A stretch of DNA of 64,000 nucleotides from Caenimonas sedimenti (GCF_007833165.1 NZ_VOBQ01000016.1:62001-126000), one strand, 5' to 3'. Shown: positions 8,524-18,445, counted from the first letter of the stretch. Translations and numbers: made by a program. The notes: generated by a model from the letters alone, not told the origin.

Positions 8524-11500
8524 GGCGAAGCCTTCGCCTTCTGCTTGGCCGTGAGCAGCATCATCAGGTAGCGCATCGGGCCCGTCTCCATCCGGGCGGG
8601 CGGCAGCTTCTGCCGCTGTTCGACGAAGATGCGCGCGGCTTCTTCCCGCCGGCCGGTCGCATAGCTGGCCGACACGGCTGCGAGGGTCGCATACGCACGG
8701 CTCTCGCCATCGAGGAGCTTGTCCTGGGCCAGGACTTGTCGCGCCGGGCCATGGATCGCTTCGGGATTGCGGCCGGCCACGGCCGCGAACAGCTCCAGCC
8801 AAACGGCCTGCGCGGGCTGCAGCTTCGCCCCGCAGCGGCGCAGGGCCCCTTGCCAGAAGCTCTGCGCGGCCTGAGCGGTCTGCCCGGGGATCATGTCGGA
8901 GGCGACGCGAACCAGCGAAACCCAGATGCCGCCGGTGTCCGCCGGGAACCGGCAGTCCGCCACCCAGCTGCGCACCAGCGCGTAGTCGGGCGCGTAGGAG
9001 CCGAAATAGGCCAGCTCTTCGGGCTTCAGCGCCTCCCCGCGGAGGTAGCGCAGGCCGTGCCAGCTGCTCGCCATGTTGCGCACGCTGGGGGGCATGTAGA
9101 CCGTCGCGGAGTGCACCTGGCCCGCGTAGCCGGGTGCGCCGGCGACGAAGTCCAGCAGCGGCACCGGCGAATCGCGCAGCGAGAACAGGATCTTGGCGCT
9201 GCGGCCGCGGAAGCGGTCCGAGGCGGCCCGGTGGTCCACATAGGGGAAGAAGTCGGAATTGGGCGGGGCGCCGAAGGAGTTGGCCAGCAGCCGGATCGCG
9301 TTCGAGCGGCCGCTTTCATGCGCGGCGAGCTGCGCCACGTTCACGATGCCCAGCTGCAGCAGCTCGCGCTGCAGGCCCGCCGCGCTGTCCAGGGCCTGGG
9401 GGCTCAGAGCAGGCAGCTTGCCGTCGTTGCGCGCGACCAGCACGATGTCGATGTCGTTGGCGGAGTACGCGCGGAACTCGGGAAACACCTCAGCGAACGC
9501 CCGGATGATCGAGGCGACGAGTTCAGGGCTCGCTTCGTACAGGTGCAGCCACTGGACGAAATGCCCGTCAGGCGCCAGGTGGGCGGAGACGTGACGGTAG
9601 AACTGCACGGTGAACAGGCCCGCGACACCGCTCACCCAGGGATTCGAGGGCTCGGACACGACGATGTCGTAGCTGGCGCGCGTCTTGGCGAAATGCGCCC
9701 GCGCGTCGTCGATGACGATGCGGCTGCGCGGATCGTCGAAGACCTTGGCGTTGCGGGGCCGGAAGAGTTGCGCCGCCTCCACCATCAAGGGCTCGATCTC
9801 GATCGTGTCCACCTGGGTGAGGCCTTTCGCTTCCAGCAGCACGGCGCTGCTGGTGCCGGTCCCCATCCCGATGACGGCGGCGGTGCGCGCCTGCGGGTGA
9901 TGGAGCGGGCCCAGTGCGCCCAGCAGCACCATGGTGTGGTCGTCCGGACCGGTGTCCTTGCGAGCGGGATGCGTCGCGCCGTCGGACTTGCCGTTGGTGA
10001 TCAGGCTGCGCACGCCGTTGGGCCGTTCGATGACCGTCACGGTGGCGGTGCGTCCGTCCTGGTGGAAGATGATCGGATGGCCGAAGTCGACCCGGGCCTG
10101 GCCATGCCGGAAGACGCCGGAGGCCATGCGCGTCGCGTCGATCGGGGCCAGCAGGGGCATGGCGACGAGTGCGGCAAGGGAAGCCACCGCGCCGCCGGCC
10201 AGCCACACGAACGCCGCGCGAGGCCGTGCGGCCGGGGCATGACGCAGCGCCAGCCCCCAGAGCACCAGGCCGAGCACCACGTCGATGGCGGCGGCGACGG
10301 CGAGAGACCACTTCAGCCCCAGCGCCGGGATCAGCAGGTGCACGGCGACCAGGACGCCGGCGATCGCGCCGAACGTGTTCACGCCGTACACCTGCCCGAC
10401 CTGGCGTTCCCCGTGTCCCCGGCGCAGCAGGAGGGCGGTGATGAGCGGCAGCGTCATGCCGGCGCAGATCGTGGCGGGGAGCATCACCGCGGCCGCGATC
10501 GCGACGCTCACCAGGTTGAACAGCAGGTAGCCTTCCTCGGTGCGCGCCACGGTGCGCAGCGTCGCCGCCATGATGTCGTAGCAGGCCACATAGAGCGGCA
10601 GGGTGGCCACGGCCAGCAGGCCCATCGCGATCTGGATGCCGGCCAGCAGCTTCAGCGGCGACTTCGCTGTCGCGATGCGGTCACGGATCCACCAGGCACC
10701 GATCGCCAGGCCGAAGATGAAAGGCGCGAGCATGAGCTCGAACGAATGCGTCGCGGCGCCCATCACGAGCGTGAGCATGCGGATCCACACGACCTCGTAG
10801 ATGAATGACGACAGGCCCGTGACGGCTGCTGCGCAGAGCAGGGGGACCAGCGGGGCGGCGATGGCGTCCGCTGGCGCGGCGGGTCCCGCCGATGGCACTG
10901 CGGGCGCGGCCGGCTTGCGCCCCACGGAATCCGTGATGTACGCCGCGAGTGCGACGAGCACGTTGAATGCGCCGGCAAGCAGGATCGTGCCAGGCAGCCC
11001 CAGGGCGGGCAGCAGGAAGAAGCCCGACCCCAGCACCCCGAGCGCGGCCCCCAGGCTGTTCAGGAAGTAGAGCAGGCTCAAGCCACGGCCAGGCGCCACC
11101 CCCAGGCGCATCACACCGGCGCTCATCAGCGGAAAGGTGGATCCGAGCAGGATGGACGCGGGCAGGATCAAGGCGGCTGCCAGCAGCCAGACGGCGGAAC
11201 AGGCGCCGGGGGCCCCGCACATCGCCGGCAGGAATTCGCTGGCGGCCCAGGCGGAAACGTTCTCGAAGATGCCGTGGAACGAGAAGGCGAGCGCCGCGAC
11301 GGCAGCCTCGATGATGGCGTAGGCGAGGATGGGGCGGCGGATCCGCTCCGAGAATCGGCCCGTCAGCCAGGCCCCGAGTGCCAGCCCCCCGACAAACACC
11401 ACCAGCACGACGGCCTGCGCGTACGACGCGTGGCCCAGCAGCAGCTTGAGGTAGTGCGACCAGATCGATTCGTAGATCAGGCCGCAGAAGCCGGAGAGGA

Positions 11501-11570
11501 AGAAGATCGCGTAGAGAACGGCGACGCGGCGCTGCGTCGGGGCCGCGGCAGCGGCATCGGTGGATGTCAT
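8520..11570 (-). CDS. Polytopic membrane / spermidine synthase-like fusion protein
   Basis: This 1016-residue protein begins with about 12-14 transmembrane segments (residues about 15-460) and continues with a spermidine-synthase-type methyltransferase fold. That fold has the nucleotide-binding motif VIGMGTGTSS near residues 565-574, followed by DTIEIEP and VSEPSNPW. About 280 further residues form a helical, TPR-like tail. Such fusions are widespread but functionally uncharacterised; the aminopropyl-transfer assignment is by fold only. The stop codon overlaps the convergent pirin gene. Confidence 0.85.
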   Translation of the reverse strand: MTSTDAAAAAPTQRRVAVLYAIFFLSGFCGLIYESIWSHYLKLLLGHASYAQAVVLVVFVGGLALGAWLTGRFSERIRRPILAYAIIEAAVAALAFSFHGIFENVSAWAASEFLPAMCGAPGACSAVWLLAAALILPASILLGSTFPLMSAGVMRLGVAPGRGLSLLYFLNSLGAALGVLGSGFFLLPALGLPGTILLAGAFNVLVALAAYITDSVGRKPAAPAVPSAGPAAPADAIAAPLVPLLCAAAVTGLSSFIYEVVWIRMLTLVMGAATHSFELMLAPFIFGLAIGAWWIRDRIATAKSPLKLLAGIQIAMGLLAVATLPLYVACYDIMAATLRTVARTEEGYLLFNLVSVAIAAAVMLPATICAGMTLPLITALLLRRGHGERQVGQVYGVNTFGAIAGVLVAVHLLIPALGLKWSLAVAAAIDVVLGLVLWGLALRHAPAARPRAAFVWLAGGAVASLAALVAMPLLAPIDATRMASGVFRHGQARVDFGHPIIFHQDGRTATVTVIERPNGVRSLITNGKSDGATHPARKDTGPDDHTMVLLGALGPLHHPQARTAAVIGMGTGTSSAVLLEAKGLTQVDTIEIEPLMVEAAQLFRPRNAKVFDDPRSRIVIDDARAHFAKTRASYDIVVSEPSNPWVSGVAGLFTVQFYRHVSAHLAPDGHFVQWLHLYEASPELVASIIRAFAEVFPEFRAYSANDIDIVLVARNDGKLPALSPQALDSAAGLQRELLQLGIVNVAQLAAHESGRSNAIRLLANSFGAPPNSDFFPYVDHRAASDRFRGRSAKILFSLRDSPVPLLDFVAGAPGYAGQVHSATVYMPPSVRNMASSWHGLRYLRGEALKPEELAYFGSYAPDYALVRSWVADCRFPADTGGIWVSLVRVASDMIPGQTAQAAQSFWQGALRRCGAKLQPAQAVWLELFAAVAGRNPEAIHGPARQVLAQDKLLDGESRAYATLAAVSASYATGRREEAARIFVEQRQKLPPARMETGPMRYLMMLLTAKQKAKASP

Positions 11571-11579
11571 CGGCGGATT

Positions 11580-12326
11580 CTAGGATCGTGGCTCATCCGT
11601 GGGACGCAGGTCGGCGGCCAGGGCCTGCCGTTCGTCGAAGACGAAACACTCGCCGTGAAAATGTGCACTGCCCGCCTGCTCGAAGTACTGGAGGATGCCG
11701 CCTTCGAGCTGCCAGACGTCCTGCAGGCCGGCCTCGCGCATGACGAGCGCCGCCTTCTCGCAGCGGATGCCGCCCGTGCAGAAGCTGACCACGCACCTGC
11801 CTTCCAGTTCCGCACGGTGGTCCTGCAACGCTTGCGGGAAGTCGCTGAATTTGCCCAGGCGCCAGTCGATGGCGTTGTCGAAGGTGCCGTGGTCCACCTC
11901 GAAGGCGTTGCGCGTGTCGAGCAGCACGACCGGTTTTCCCACGTCGTCGTGTCCCTCATCAAGCCAGCGTTTGAGCGTGGTCGCATCCACCGCCGGTGCC
12001 CGCCCCTGGGCGGGCTGGATGGCCGGGTGGTTCATCCGGATGATCTCGTTCTTGCGCTTGACGCGCAGGTGGCGGAAGGGAACGGTATCGGACCAGCTTT
12101 CCTTGGGGCGCAGGTCGGCGAAGCGTGGGTCTTCGCGGAGTTCGTCGAGGAAGAAGCGGATGGAAGACTCTGTTCCCGCCAGGAACAGGTTGATGCCTTC
12201 TTCGGCGAGGAGGATGGTTCCCTTCAGGGCCACTTGCGTTGCGCTTTCCAGCAGTTGAGTACGCAGTTGCGCGGCGTCCGGCAATGCGACGAACTTGTAG
12301 GCGGAGATGTTGAGGACTTCCGGCAC
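11580..12326 (-). CDS. trhO: tRNA uridine-34 hydroxylase, rhodanese-like
   Basis: The 248-residue protein matches the TrhO/YceA family: an N-terminal ferredoxin-like domain (LKGTILLAEEGINLFLAG) and a rhodanese domain with the active-site loop CTGGIRCEKA (near residue 182). TrhO carries out oxygen-dependent formation of ho5U34 in tRNA. The start is GTG 12326; no ATG gives the family N terminus. It is divergent from dnaE across 73 bases. Confidence 0.92.
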   Translation of the reverse strand: MPEVLNISAYKFVALPDAAQLRTQLLESATQVALKGTILLAEEGINLFLAGTESSIRFFLDELREDPRFADLRPKESWSDTVPFRHLRVKRKNEIIRMNHPAIQPAQGRAPAVDATTLKRWLDEGHDDVGKPVVLLDTRNAFEVDHGTFDNAIDWRLGKFSDFPQALQDHRAELEGRCVVSFCTGGIRCEKAALVMREAGLQDVWQLEGGILQYFEQAGSAHFHGECFVFDERQALAADLRPTDEPRS

Positions 12327-12399
12327 CTTGGCATTCTAGAAAGGCCAGAAGTTACTTTCCCCCGCCTGTCAAGACCCGCGCGTTTTCTACAATCATCAG

Positions 12400-15300
12400 A
12401 TGTTCGTTCACCTGCGCCTGCACACCGAGTTCTCCGTCGTCGACGGCACCAACCGCATCGACGAGATCGTGGCGGCCGCCGCGGCCGACGCCCAGCCTGC
12501 GCTGGCCATTTCGGATCTCAACAACCTTTACGGCGCGATCAAGTTCTACAAGGCGGCGCGGGGCGCCGGGGTCAAGCCGCTCATCGGCTGCGAGGTCATG
12601 CTGCAAGGCGTGGGCCCGGATGCCAATGCCATCTCGCGGGTCGTGCTGCTGGTGCAGAGCCGCCAGGGCTACCTCAACCTTTGCGAACTGCTGGCCCGCG
12701 CCTGGACGCGCAACGTCGTGCGCGCGCAAGCCGTGTGCCGGCTCGAATGGCTGCAGGAGCTTGGCGCGGGACTGATCCTGCTGGCCGGCGCGCAGGCCGG
12801 GCCCGTCGGGCAGGCGCTGATGCACGGCGACGAGCCGCGCGCGACCGAGGCCGCGCTGCAGCTCGCGGCGGTGTTTCCGCATCGCTTCTACATCGAGCTG
12901 CAACGGGCCGGGCGCTCCGACGACGAAGCGCATGTCGCGGCGGCGGTGCAACTGGCGGCGCACCTGCACCTGCCGGTGGTCGCCACGCATCCCGTGCAAT
13001 TCACGGGCGCCGACGACTACGAGGCGCACGAGGCGCGGGTCTGCATCTCCGAGGGCGAGATCCTCGGCAACCAGCGCCGTGTGCGCAAGTTCACGCGCGA
13101 GCAGTATTTCAAGAGCTCCGCGCAGATGGAAGCGCTGTTCGCCGACCTGCCGTCGGCCATCGCGAACACGCAGGAGATCGCACGGCGCTGCAACCTCGTG
13201 CTGGAACTCGGCAAGCCGCACCTGCCGAACTTCCCCACGCCCAACGGCATGGCGGCCGACGAGTACTTCCGCTTCGCCTCGCATGAGGGCCTGAAGGAAC
13301 GGCTGGTCCAGCTCTATCCGGATGCGGCCGAGCGCGAACGCCAGCGTCCGACGTACGAGGAGCGCCTCGAGTTCGAGATCGGCACCATCCTGAAGATGGG
13401 CTTCCCCGGCTACTTCCTGATCGTCGGCGACTTCATCAACTGGGCCAAGAGCAACGGCTGCCCGGTGGGCCCGGGCCGCGGCTCCGGCGCCGGCTCGCTG
13501 GTGGCGTACGCGCTGAAGATCACCGACCTCGACCCGCTGCAGTACAAGCTGCTGTTCGAGCGCTTCCTGAATCCGGAGCGGGTGTCCATGCCCGACTTCG
13601 ACATCGACTTCTGCCAGGGCAACCGCGACCGTGTCATCGAGTACGTGAAGGAGAAGTACGGGCGCGAGGCGGTCAGCCAGATCGCCACCTTCGGCACCAT
13701 GGCCGCGCGCGCGGCCGTGCGCGACGTGGGGCGGGTGCTCGACATGAGCTACACCTTCTGCGACGGCATCAGCAAGCTCATCCCGAACAAGCCCGGCACG
13801 CACATCACGATCGCGGAGGCCCTGAAGCAGGAGCCGATGCTGGCCGAGCGCTACCAGAAGGAGGACGAGGTCCGCACGCTGCTCGACCTCGCGCAGAAGC
13901 TCGAAGGTCTCACGCGCAACGTCGGCATGCATGCCGGCGGCGTGTTGATCGCGCCCGGCAAGCTGACCGACTTCACGCCGCTCTACCAGCAACCCGGCAG
14001 CGATTCCGCGGTGAGCCAGTACGACAAGGATGACGTGGAGGCCGCGGGCCTGGTGAAGTTCGACTTCCTGGGCCTGGCCACGCTCACCATCCTGGAGTTG
14101 GCACGCGACTTCATCGTGGAGCGCCATCCGGGCCAGGAGGGCTTCACTTTCGACAACGTCCCGCTGGGCGACGCCGCCACGTACAAGCTGTTCGCCGATG
14201 GCAAGACCGAGGCGGTGTTCCAGTTCGAATCGCGCGGCATGCAGGGCATGCTGCGTGACGCGAAGCCAACCCGGCTGGAAGACCTGATCGCGCTGAACGC
14301 GCTGTACCGCCCGGGCCCGATGGACCTGATCCCCAGCTTCGTCGCGCGCAAGCACGGGCGCGAGCCGGTGGAGTATCCGCATCCGCTGGTGGCGGACATG
14401 CTGTCCGAGACCTACGGGATCATGGTCTACCAGGAGCAGGTGATGCAGACGGCCCAGATCCTGGGCGGCTACTCGCTCGGCGGCGCCGACCTGCTGCGCC
14501 GCGCCATGGGCAAGAAGAAGCTGGAGGAGATGGTCCAGCACCGCGAGATCTTCCGCGCCGGCGCCGCGAAGAACGGCATCGCGCAGGAGAAGGCCGACGA
14601 GATCTTCGACCTGATGGAGAAGTTCGCGGGCTATGGCTTCAACAAGTCGCACGCCGCCGCCTATTCGCTGCTGGCGTATCACACCGGCTGGCTGAAGGTG
14701 CATTACACGGCCGAGTTCTTCTGCGCGAACATGACCGTGGAAATGGACAACACCGACAAGCTGAAGGTGCTGTTCGAGGATGCGCGCAAGAACTTCGGGA
14801 TCACGTTCGAGGCGCCGGACGTGAACCGGGGCAACTACCGGTTCGAGCCGATCTCCGACAAGGTGGTGCGCTATGGCCTGGGTGCCGTGAAGGGCACGGG
14901 GCAATCCGCCATTGAAGCCATCGTCGCGGCCCGGCAAGAGGGCGGGCCGTTCAAGAGCCTGTACGACTTCTGCTGCCGCGTCGAGCGCACGCGGATCAAC
15001 AAGCGCGCGGTCGAGGCGCTGATCAAGGCCGGCGCCTTCGACTCGCTGCAGCTCAATCGAGCGTCCCTCGTCGCCTCGATCGACCGTGCATTCGATTTTG
15101 CCAATGCCGCCGAGGCCAATGCGAATCAGGGCGGCCTGTTCGACATGGGCGACACGCACGGCGCCAGCACGCAGGAGCCGGACCTGGTCGAGGCCATGCC
15201 CTGGGGCGTGAAGGAGCGGCTGGGCTTCGAGAAGACGGCGCTGGGCTTCTACCTGTCCGGGCACCTCTTCGACGAGGTCGAACTCGAGGTCCGCCGCTTC

Positions 15301-15861
15301 GCCAAGCGCCGTCTCGAGGAACTGGTGGACACGCGCGAGCCGCTCCTGCTGGCCGGGATCGTCGGTGACTGGCGCGTCATCAACGGCCAGCGCGGCAAGC
15401 TGGCCCTGTTCAAGCTCGACGACAAGACCGACGTGATGGACGCGACGGCGGACGAGGGTGTGTTCTCGCCGCATCGCCACTGGCTGAAGGACGACGAGCT
15501 GGTGGTCGTCATGGCCAAGCTGCAGCCCGACCGGTTCTCCGGCGGCTTCCGCCTGAACGTCAACCAGATCTGGGACCTGGCGACGGCCCGTTGCCGCTTC
15601 GGAAAATACCTGAAGGTGGCCGTCAACGGCCAGGCGCCCGACATCCAGCGGCTGGTACGCGAATTCCCGCCCAAGCGCGAGCTGTCCGACCAGGGCGAGC
15701 TGGTGCGCGGCCTGAGCGTGCGGCTGCTGGTGAAGCGCGAGCAGGCCATCGCCGAACTGCAGCTGGGCGAGCAGTCGAAGTTCTACCCGAGCGATGCGGC
15801 CCTCGCGAGCTGGATGGCGCAAGCCGAACAAGGGCTCGCGCAGATCGTGTACGAAGGGTAG
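12400..15861 (+). CDS. dnaE: DNA polymerase III subunit alpha
   Basis: This is the replicative polymerase catalytic subunit, 1153 residues. It has the N-terminal PHP domain (VHLRLHTEFSVVDG), and the palm motif PDFDIDF places catalytic Asp401 and Asp403 at the same numbers as in E. coli. Finger and tau-binding regions follow, with helix-hairpin-helix and OB-fold segments after about residue 850. Length is normal. It has a short upstream region shared with trhO and is probably monocistronic. Confidence 0.97.
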   Translation: MFVHLRLHTEFSVVDGTNRIDEIVAAAAADAQPALAISDLNNLYGAIKFYKAARGAGVKPLIGCEVMLQGVGPDANAISRVVLLVQSRQGYLNLCELLARAWTRNVVRAQAVCRLEWLQELGAGLILLAGAQAGPVGQALMHGDEPRATEAALQLAAVFPHRFYIELQRAGRSDDEAHVAAAVQLAAHLHLPVVATHPVQFTGADDYEAHEARVCISEGEILGNQRRVRKFTREQYFKSSAQMEALFADLPSAIANTQEIARRCNLVLELGKPHLPNFPTPNGMAADEYFRFASHEGLKERLVQLYPDAAERERQRPTYEERLEFEIGTILKMGFPGYFLIVGDFINWAKSNGCPVGPGRGSGAGSLVAYALKITDLDPLQYKLLFERFLNPERVSMPDFDIDFCQGNRDRVIEYVKEKYGREAVSQIATFGTMAARAAVRDVGRVLDMSYTFCDGISKLIPNKPGTHITIAEALKQEPMLAERYQKEDEVRTLLDLAQKLEGLTRNVGMHAGGVLIAPGKLTDFTPLYQQPGSDSAVSQYDKDDVEAAGLVKFDFLGLATLTILELARDFIVERHPGQEGFTFDNVPLGDAATYKLFADGKTEAVFQFESRGMQGMLRDAKPTRLEDLIALNALYRPGPMDLIPSFVARKHGREPVEYPHPLVADMLSETYGIMVYQEQVMQTAQILGGYSLGGADLLRRAMGKKKLEEMVQHREIFRAGAAKNGIAQEKADEIFDLMEKFAGYGFNKSHAAAYSLLAYHTGWLKVHYTAEFFCANMTVEMDNTDKLKVLFEDARKNFGITFEAPDVNRGNYRFEPISDKVVRYGLGAVKGTGQSAIEAIVAARQEGGPFKSLYDFCCRVERTRINKRAVEALIKAGAFDSLQLNRASLVASIDRAFDFANAAEANANQGGLFDMGDTHGASTQEPDLVEAMPWGVKERLGFEKTALGFYLSGHLFDEVELEVRRFAKRRLEELVDTREPLLLAGIVGDWRVINGQRGKLALFKLDDKTDVMDATADEGVFSPHRHWLKDDELVVVMAKLQPDRFSGGFRLNVNQIWDLATARCRFGKYLKVAVNGQAPDIQRLVREFPPKRELSDQGELVRGLSVRLLVKREQAIAELQLGEQSKFYPSDAALASWMAQAEQGLAQIVYEG

Positions 15862-15918
15862 TCGTCCCAGCGCCGCAGCGCCCAGCGGCAGCTGCGGCCG
15901 CGTTGCTCCGCACCGGAT

Positions 15919-15946
15919 GCATCCAAGGCGCCTCGGCGGCCGTATT
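15919..15946 (+). promoter_or_regulatory. Candidate ECF sigma promoter upstream of the sigma gene
   Basis: GCATCC (15919-15924) and CGTATT (15941-15946) are separated by 16 bases, about 100 bases before the sigma factor start. The spacing and CGT-containing -10 fit an ECF-type, autoregulated promoter better than a sigma-70 promoter. Pattern match only; no second copy in the window supports it. Confidence 0.3.
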
Positions 15947-16048
15947 CACCGCATGTCCGCCGCCGCTTCGGCTCCCGCCGTGTTCGTGCTAGCCTTTCAT
16001 GGTCCAGCATCGTCCCGCGTCCGCGCGCGGGCCAAAGCGGCTCCCGCC

Positions 16049-16672
16049 ATGCATCCGACCTCCACCGACGATCCATCGCCCAGGCAGGCGCGGGACGAGC
16101 AGTTGGCGGGCCTGCTGCGGCTCGCAGCGGCCGGCGACGCTCGCGCCTTCGAGCTGTTCTACAGCGGCACGGTGCGCTGCGCGATGGCGCTGGTGCGCCG
16201 CATCGTGGGTGATGCCCATGCCGAGGACGTCCTTTCCGACAGCTATTTCCAGGCCTGGCGCAGCGCTGGCCAATTCGATCCGGCCCGTGGCAGCGCGGTG
16301 ACCTGGCTGCTGATGCTGGCGCGCAGCCGTGCGCTCGACCGCCTGCGGCAGGAAACCTTGCGCCACGGCGGGCTGGCCGGCGCGCCCGCGTTCGAGGCCG
16401 ATGCCCAGGCGGCGCAGGATGCCGGCCCGGAGCAACTGCTGGAAGGCGTGCAGGCGCGCAGCCGGCTGCACGCGGCGCTGGCCCAGCTCTCCCCGGCGGA
16501 GCGCTGGGTATTGGGCCTGGCCTACTACCGCGACCTCACCCAGACCGAAATCGCCCATGCCACCGGCTTGCCGCTGGGCACCGTGAAGTCGCTCGCGACC
16601 CGGGCGCAGCAGAAGCTGCGCGAAGCACTGCAGAACCCGAACGCGCCTGCCGCGGCCGCCCAACATGGCTGA
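16049..16672 (+). CDS. ECF sigma factor (RpoE/ChrR-partner type)
   Basis: The 207-residue protein has sigma region 2 (FYSGTVRCAMALVRRIVGD, then DSYFQAWR) and region 4 (YYRDLTQTEIAHATGLPLGT) with a standard helix-turn-helix. The start at ATG 16049 gives a normal ECF length; in-frame codons upstream run back into dnaE. The gene overlaps the following cupin gene by 8 bases, the usual layout of a sigma/anti-sigma pair. In relatives such pairs respond to singlet oxygen or other oxidants. Confidence 0.9.
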   Translation: MHPTSTDDPSPRQARDEQLAGLLRLAAAGDARAFELFYSGTVRCAMALVRRIVGDAHAEDVLSDSYFQAWRSAGQFDPARGSAVTWLLMLARSRALDRLRQETLRHGGLAGAPAFEADAQAAQDAGPEQLLEGVQARSRLHAALAQLSPAERWVLGLAYYRDLTQTEIAHATGLPLGTVKSLATRAQQKLREALQNPNAPAAAAQHG

Positions 16673-17129
16673 TCACGATCCACTTCTGGCCGCCGACATC
16701 GCGCGCGCGCTGACCGAGGCACAGCACGCCGGGGACGAACCTGACGCGGCCGCGGTGGCCCGCGTGCGCACGCGGGTGATGCGCCGCATCGCCGACGACT
16801 CGATCGGCCGCCACACGGCCATCCCGGCGGACAGCGACGGCTGGCACGGCTTCCTGCCGGGCATCCGGCGCAAGGTGCTGCACGAGGCCAACGGCATCAT
16901 GTCGTACCTGCTGCGCTTCGAACCGGGCGCGGTGCTGCCCGCGCACCGCCACCCGGTGGACGAGGAATGCGTCGTGATCGAAGGGGTGCTGCGCATCGGG
17001 CCGCTGGTGCTGGGGCCGGGCGGGTTTCACCGGGTGCCGCAGGGGGTCCCGGATGTCGACAGCGTCAGCGATGAAGGCTGCCTGATCTACCTGCGCGGGG
17101 CGACGCCGAAGGCCGAACAGCTCGTCTGA
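16665..17129 (+). CDS. Cupin-domain ChrR-like anti-sigma partner
   Basis: This is a 154-residue protein whose C-terminal half is a single cupin with metal ligands visible as His-x-His and Glu in PAHRHPVDEE, and a later His in GGFHRVP. The N-terminal ~60 residues should be the sigma-binding part. Unlike classical ChrR, they show no His/Cys-x-x-Cys zinc ligands, so the sensing metal would be only in the cupin. The ATG at 16665 overlaps the sigma gene. Anti-sigma function is inferred from gene order. Confidence 0.78.
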   Translation: MADHDPLLAADIARALTEAQHAGDEPDAAAVARVRTRVMRRIADDSIGRHTAIPADSDGWHGFLPGIRRKVLHEANGIMSYLLRFEPGAVLPAHRHPVDEECVVIEGVLRIGPLVLGPGGFHRVPQGVPDVDSVSDEGCLIYLRGATPKAEQLV

Positions 17130-17139
17130 ACGCGGAGCG

Positions 17140-18009
17140 CTAGCCCTTCGGGCGGAAGCCGATCACCACCGAGGTCGGCACCCGCCCGTCGACGTCGCGT
17201 GGCAGCGTTTCGGTCTTGTCCAGGGCGCGCAGCACAGCCTCGTCCCAGGCCTTCACGCCGCTCGATTTGACGAGCGTTTTGCCAACGATGGTGCCATCGG
17301 GCGCCAGGCGGACCTCGACATCGGCCTTTGGATTGCCCGAGACGTCGTCCGTGAACACGATGTTGGGCCGGACCCGGGCCTGGACCCGGCCGCCCCAGCT
17401 GGCTGAAGGACCGGAAGACTGCGCAGCGCTGCCGGTGGCGGCGGTCGATCCGGTGCCGGCCATGCCCTGCATCCGGCGCAGGTTCTCCTCGCGCTGCTGC
17501 GCGAGCTTCTTCGAGTCCTGCTCCTGCTTGCGGGCCAGCTCCTCTTCCTTCTTGCGCTTCTCGGCGGCCAGTCTGGCCTGTTGCTCCTTCTTGCGTTCCA
17601 GGGCCTCCTGCTTCTCTTCCTGCTTCTTCTGGGCTTCGAGCTTGCGGCGCTTGTCGCGTTCGCGCTCCAACTCTTCCTCGCGGCGCTCCGCGGCTTCGCG
17701 CTGCTTCTTCTCTCGTTCCACGGCGATCTGGGCGTCACGCTGAACCGGCGGCTCCGGCTGCGGCGGCGCGCGTACGATGGGCGGTTGCGGAGCCGGCGGC
17801 GGCTGCGGGACTTCCTTGGGTGCGGCCTCCTGCGGAACGGCGGACCAGAGTTCGGCCTCGGCCGAGACCGGCTGCACGTCGCGGTTCCAGCGCAGGCCAT
17901 AGGTGAGGGCGACGACCAGCAGCACGTGCGCCAGCAGTGCCAGGCCCATGCCGCGCAGGAAGCCCGGCGGTGGCGGCGGCGTGAAATCGAGGCGGTCGGC
18001 CGTGGCCAT
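17140..18009 (-). CDS. tolA: Cell envelope integrity protein TolA
   Basis: The 289-residue protein has an N-terminal transmembrane helix (about 20-40), a proline-rich linker, a long Lys/Glu/Ala/Arg-rich helical domain (about 95-195), and a C-terminal TolA/TonB-like domain ending near VVIGFRPKG. It spans the periplasm to couple TolQR force to Pal/TolB during division. It starts 2 bases after the tolR stop, last in the ybgC-tolQ-tolR-tolA order; no tolB or pal is seen downstream, where the strand changes. Confidence 0.93.
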   Translation of the reverse strand: MATADRLDFTPPPPPGFLRGMGLALLAHVLLVVALTYGLRWNRDVQPVSAEAELWSAVPQEAAPKEVPQPPPAPQPPIVRAPPQPEPPVQRDAQIAVEREKKQREAAERREEELERERDKRRKLEAQKKQEEKQEALERKKEQQARLAAEKRKKEEELARKQEQDSKKLAQQREENLRRMQGMAGTGSTAATGSAAQSSGPSASWGGRVQARVRPNIVFTDDVSGNPKADVEVRLAPDGTIVGKTLVKSSGVKAWDEAVLRALDKTETLPRDVDGRVPTSVVIGFRPKG

Positions 18010-18011
18010 GG

Positions 18012-18443
18012 CTACTTGGCGAGCTGCACCGAAAGGCCGACCCGCTGCACGCCGGCGCGCTGCAGGGCATCCATGACCTTCACCACCGATTCGTACTTCA
18101 CGTTGCGGTCGGCGCTGATGACGACGGCCGTGGTGCCGGCGGGCTTGCCGGCCTGGGCACGCAGCACGGCGGGGGCGATCTCCTTCAGAGGCATCGACTG
18201 CGGCCGCTCGCCCACCTTCAGTTGCAGGGATTCATCCTTGTTCACCACGACCTGGATGATCTGGTCCGGTTGCTTCGCGGCCTTGCCGACGCTGGGCAGG
18301 TCGATCAGGCTGGGCGTGATGAGCGGCGCCGTCACCATGAAGATGATCAGCAGCACCAGCATCACGTCGATGAACGGGACCATGTTGATCTCGTTCATCG
18401 TGCGGCGGCCGCGGCCGCCTCCACGATGCGCGACGGAAGGCAC
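18012..18443 (-). CDS. tolR: Tol-Pal system proton-channel subunit TolR (ExbD family)
   Basis: The 143-residue protein has a single transmembrane helix with the conserved channel Asp in NMVPFIDVMLVLLIIFMV, then a periplasmic domain. The start is GTG 18443, 2 bases after the tolQ stop. It gives the usual basic, Gly/Arg-rich N terminus; a longer in-frame start would lie inside tolQ. Confidence 0.93.
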   Translation of the reverse strand: MPSVAHRGGGRGRRTMNEINMVPFIDVMLVLLIIFMVTAPLITPSLIDLPSVGKAAKQPDQIIQVVVNKDESLQLKVGERPQSMPLKEIAPAVLRAQAGKPAGTTAVVISADRNVKYESVVKVMDALQRAGVQRVGLSVQLAK

Positions 18444-18445
18444 GG

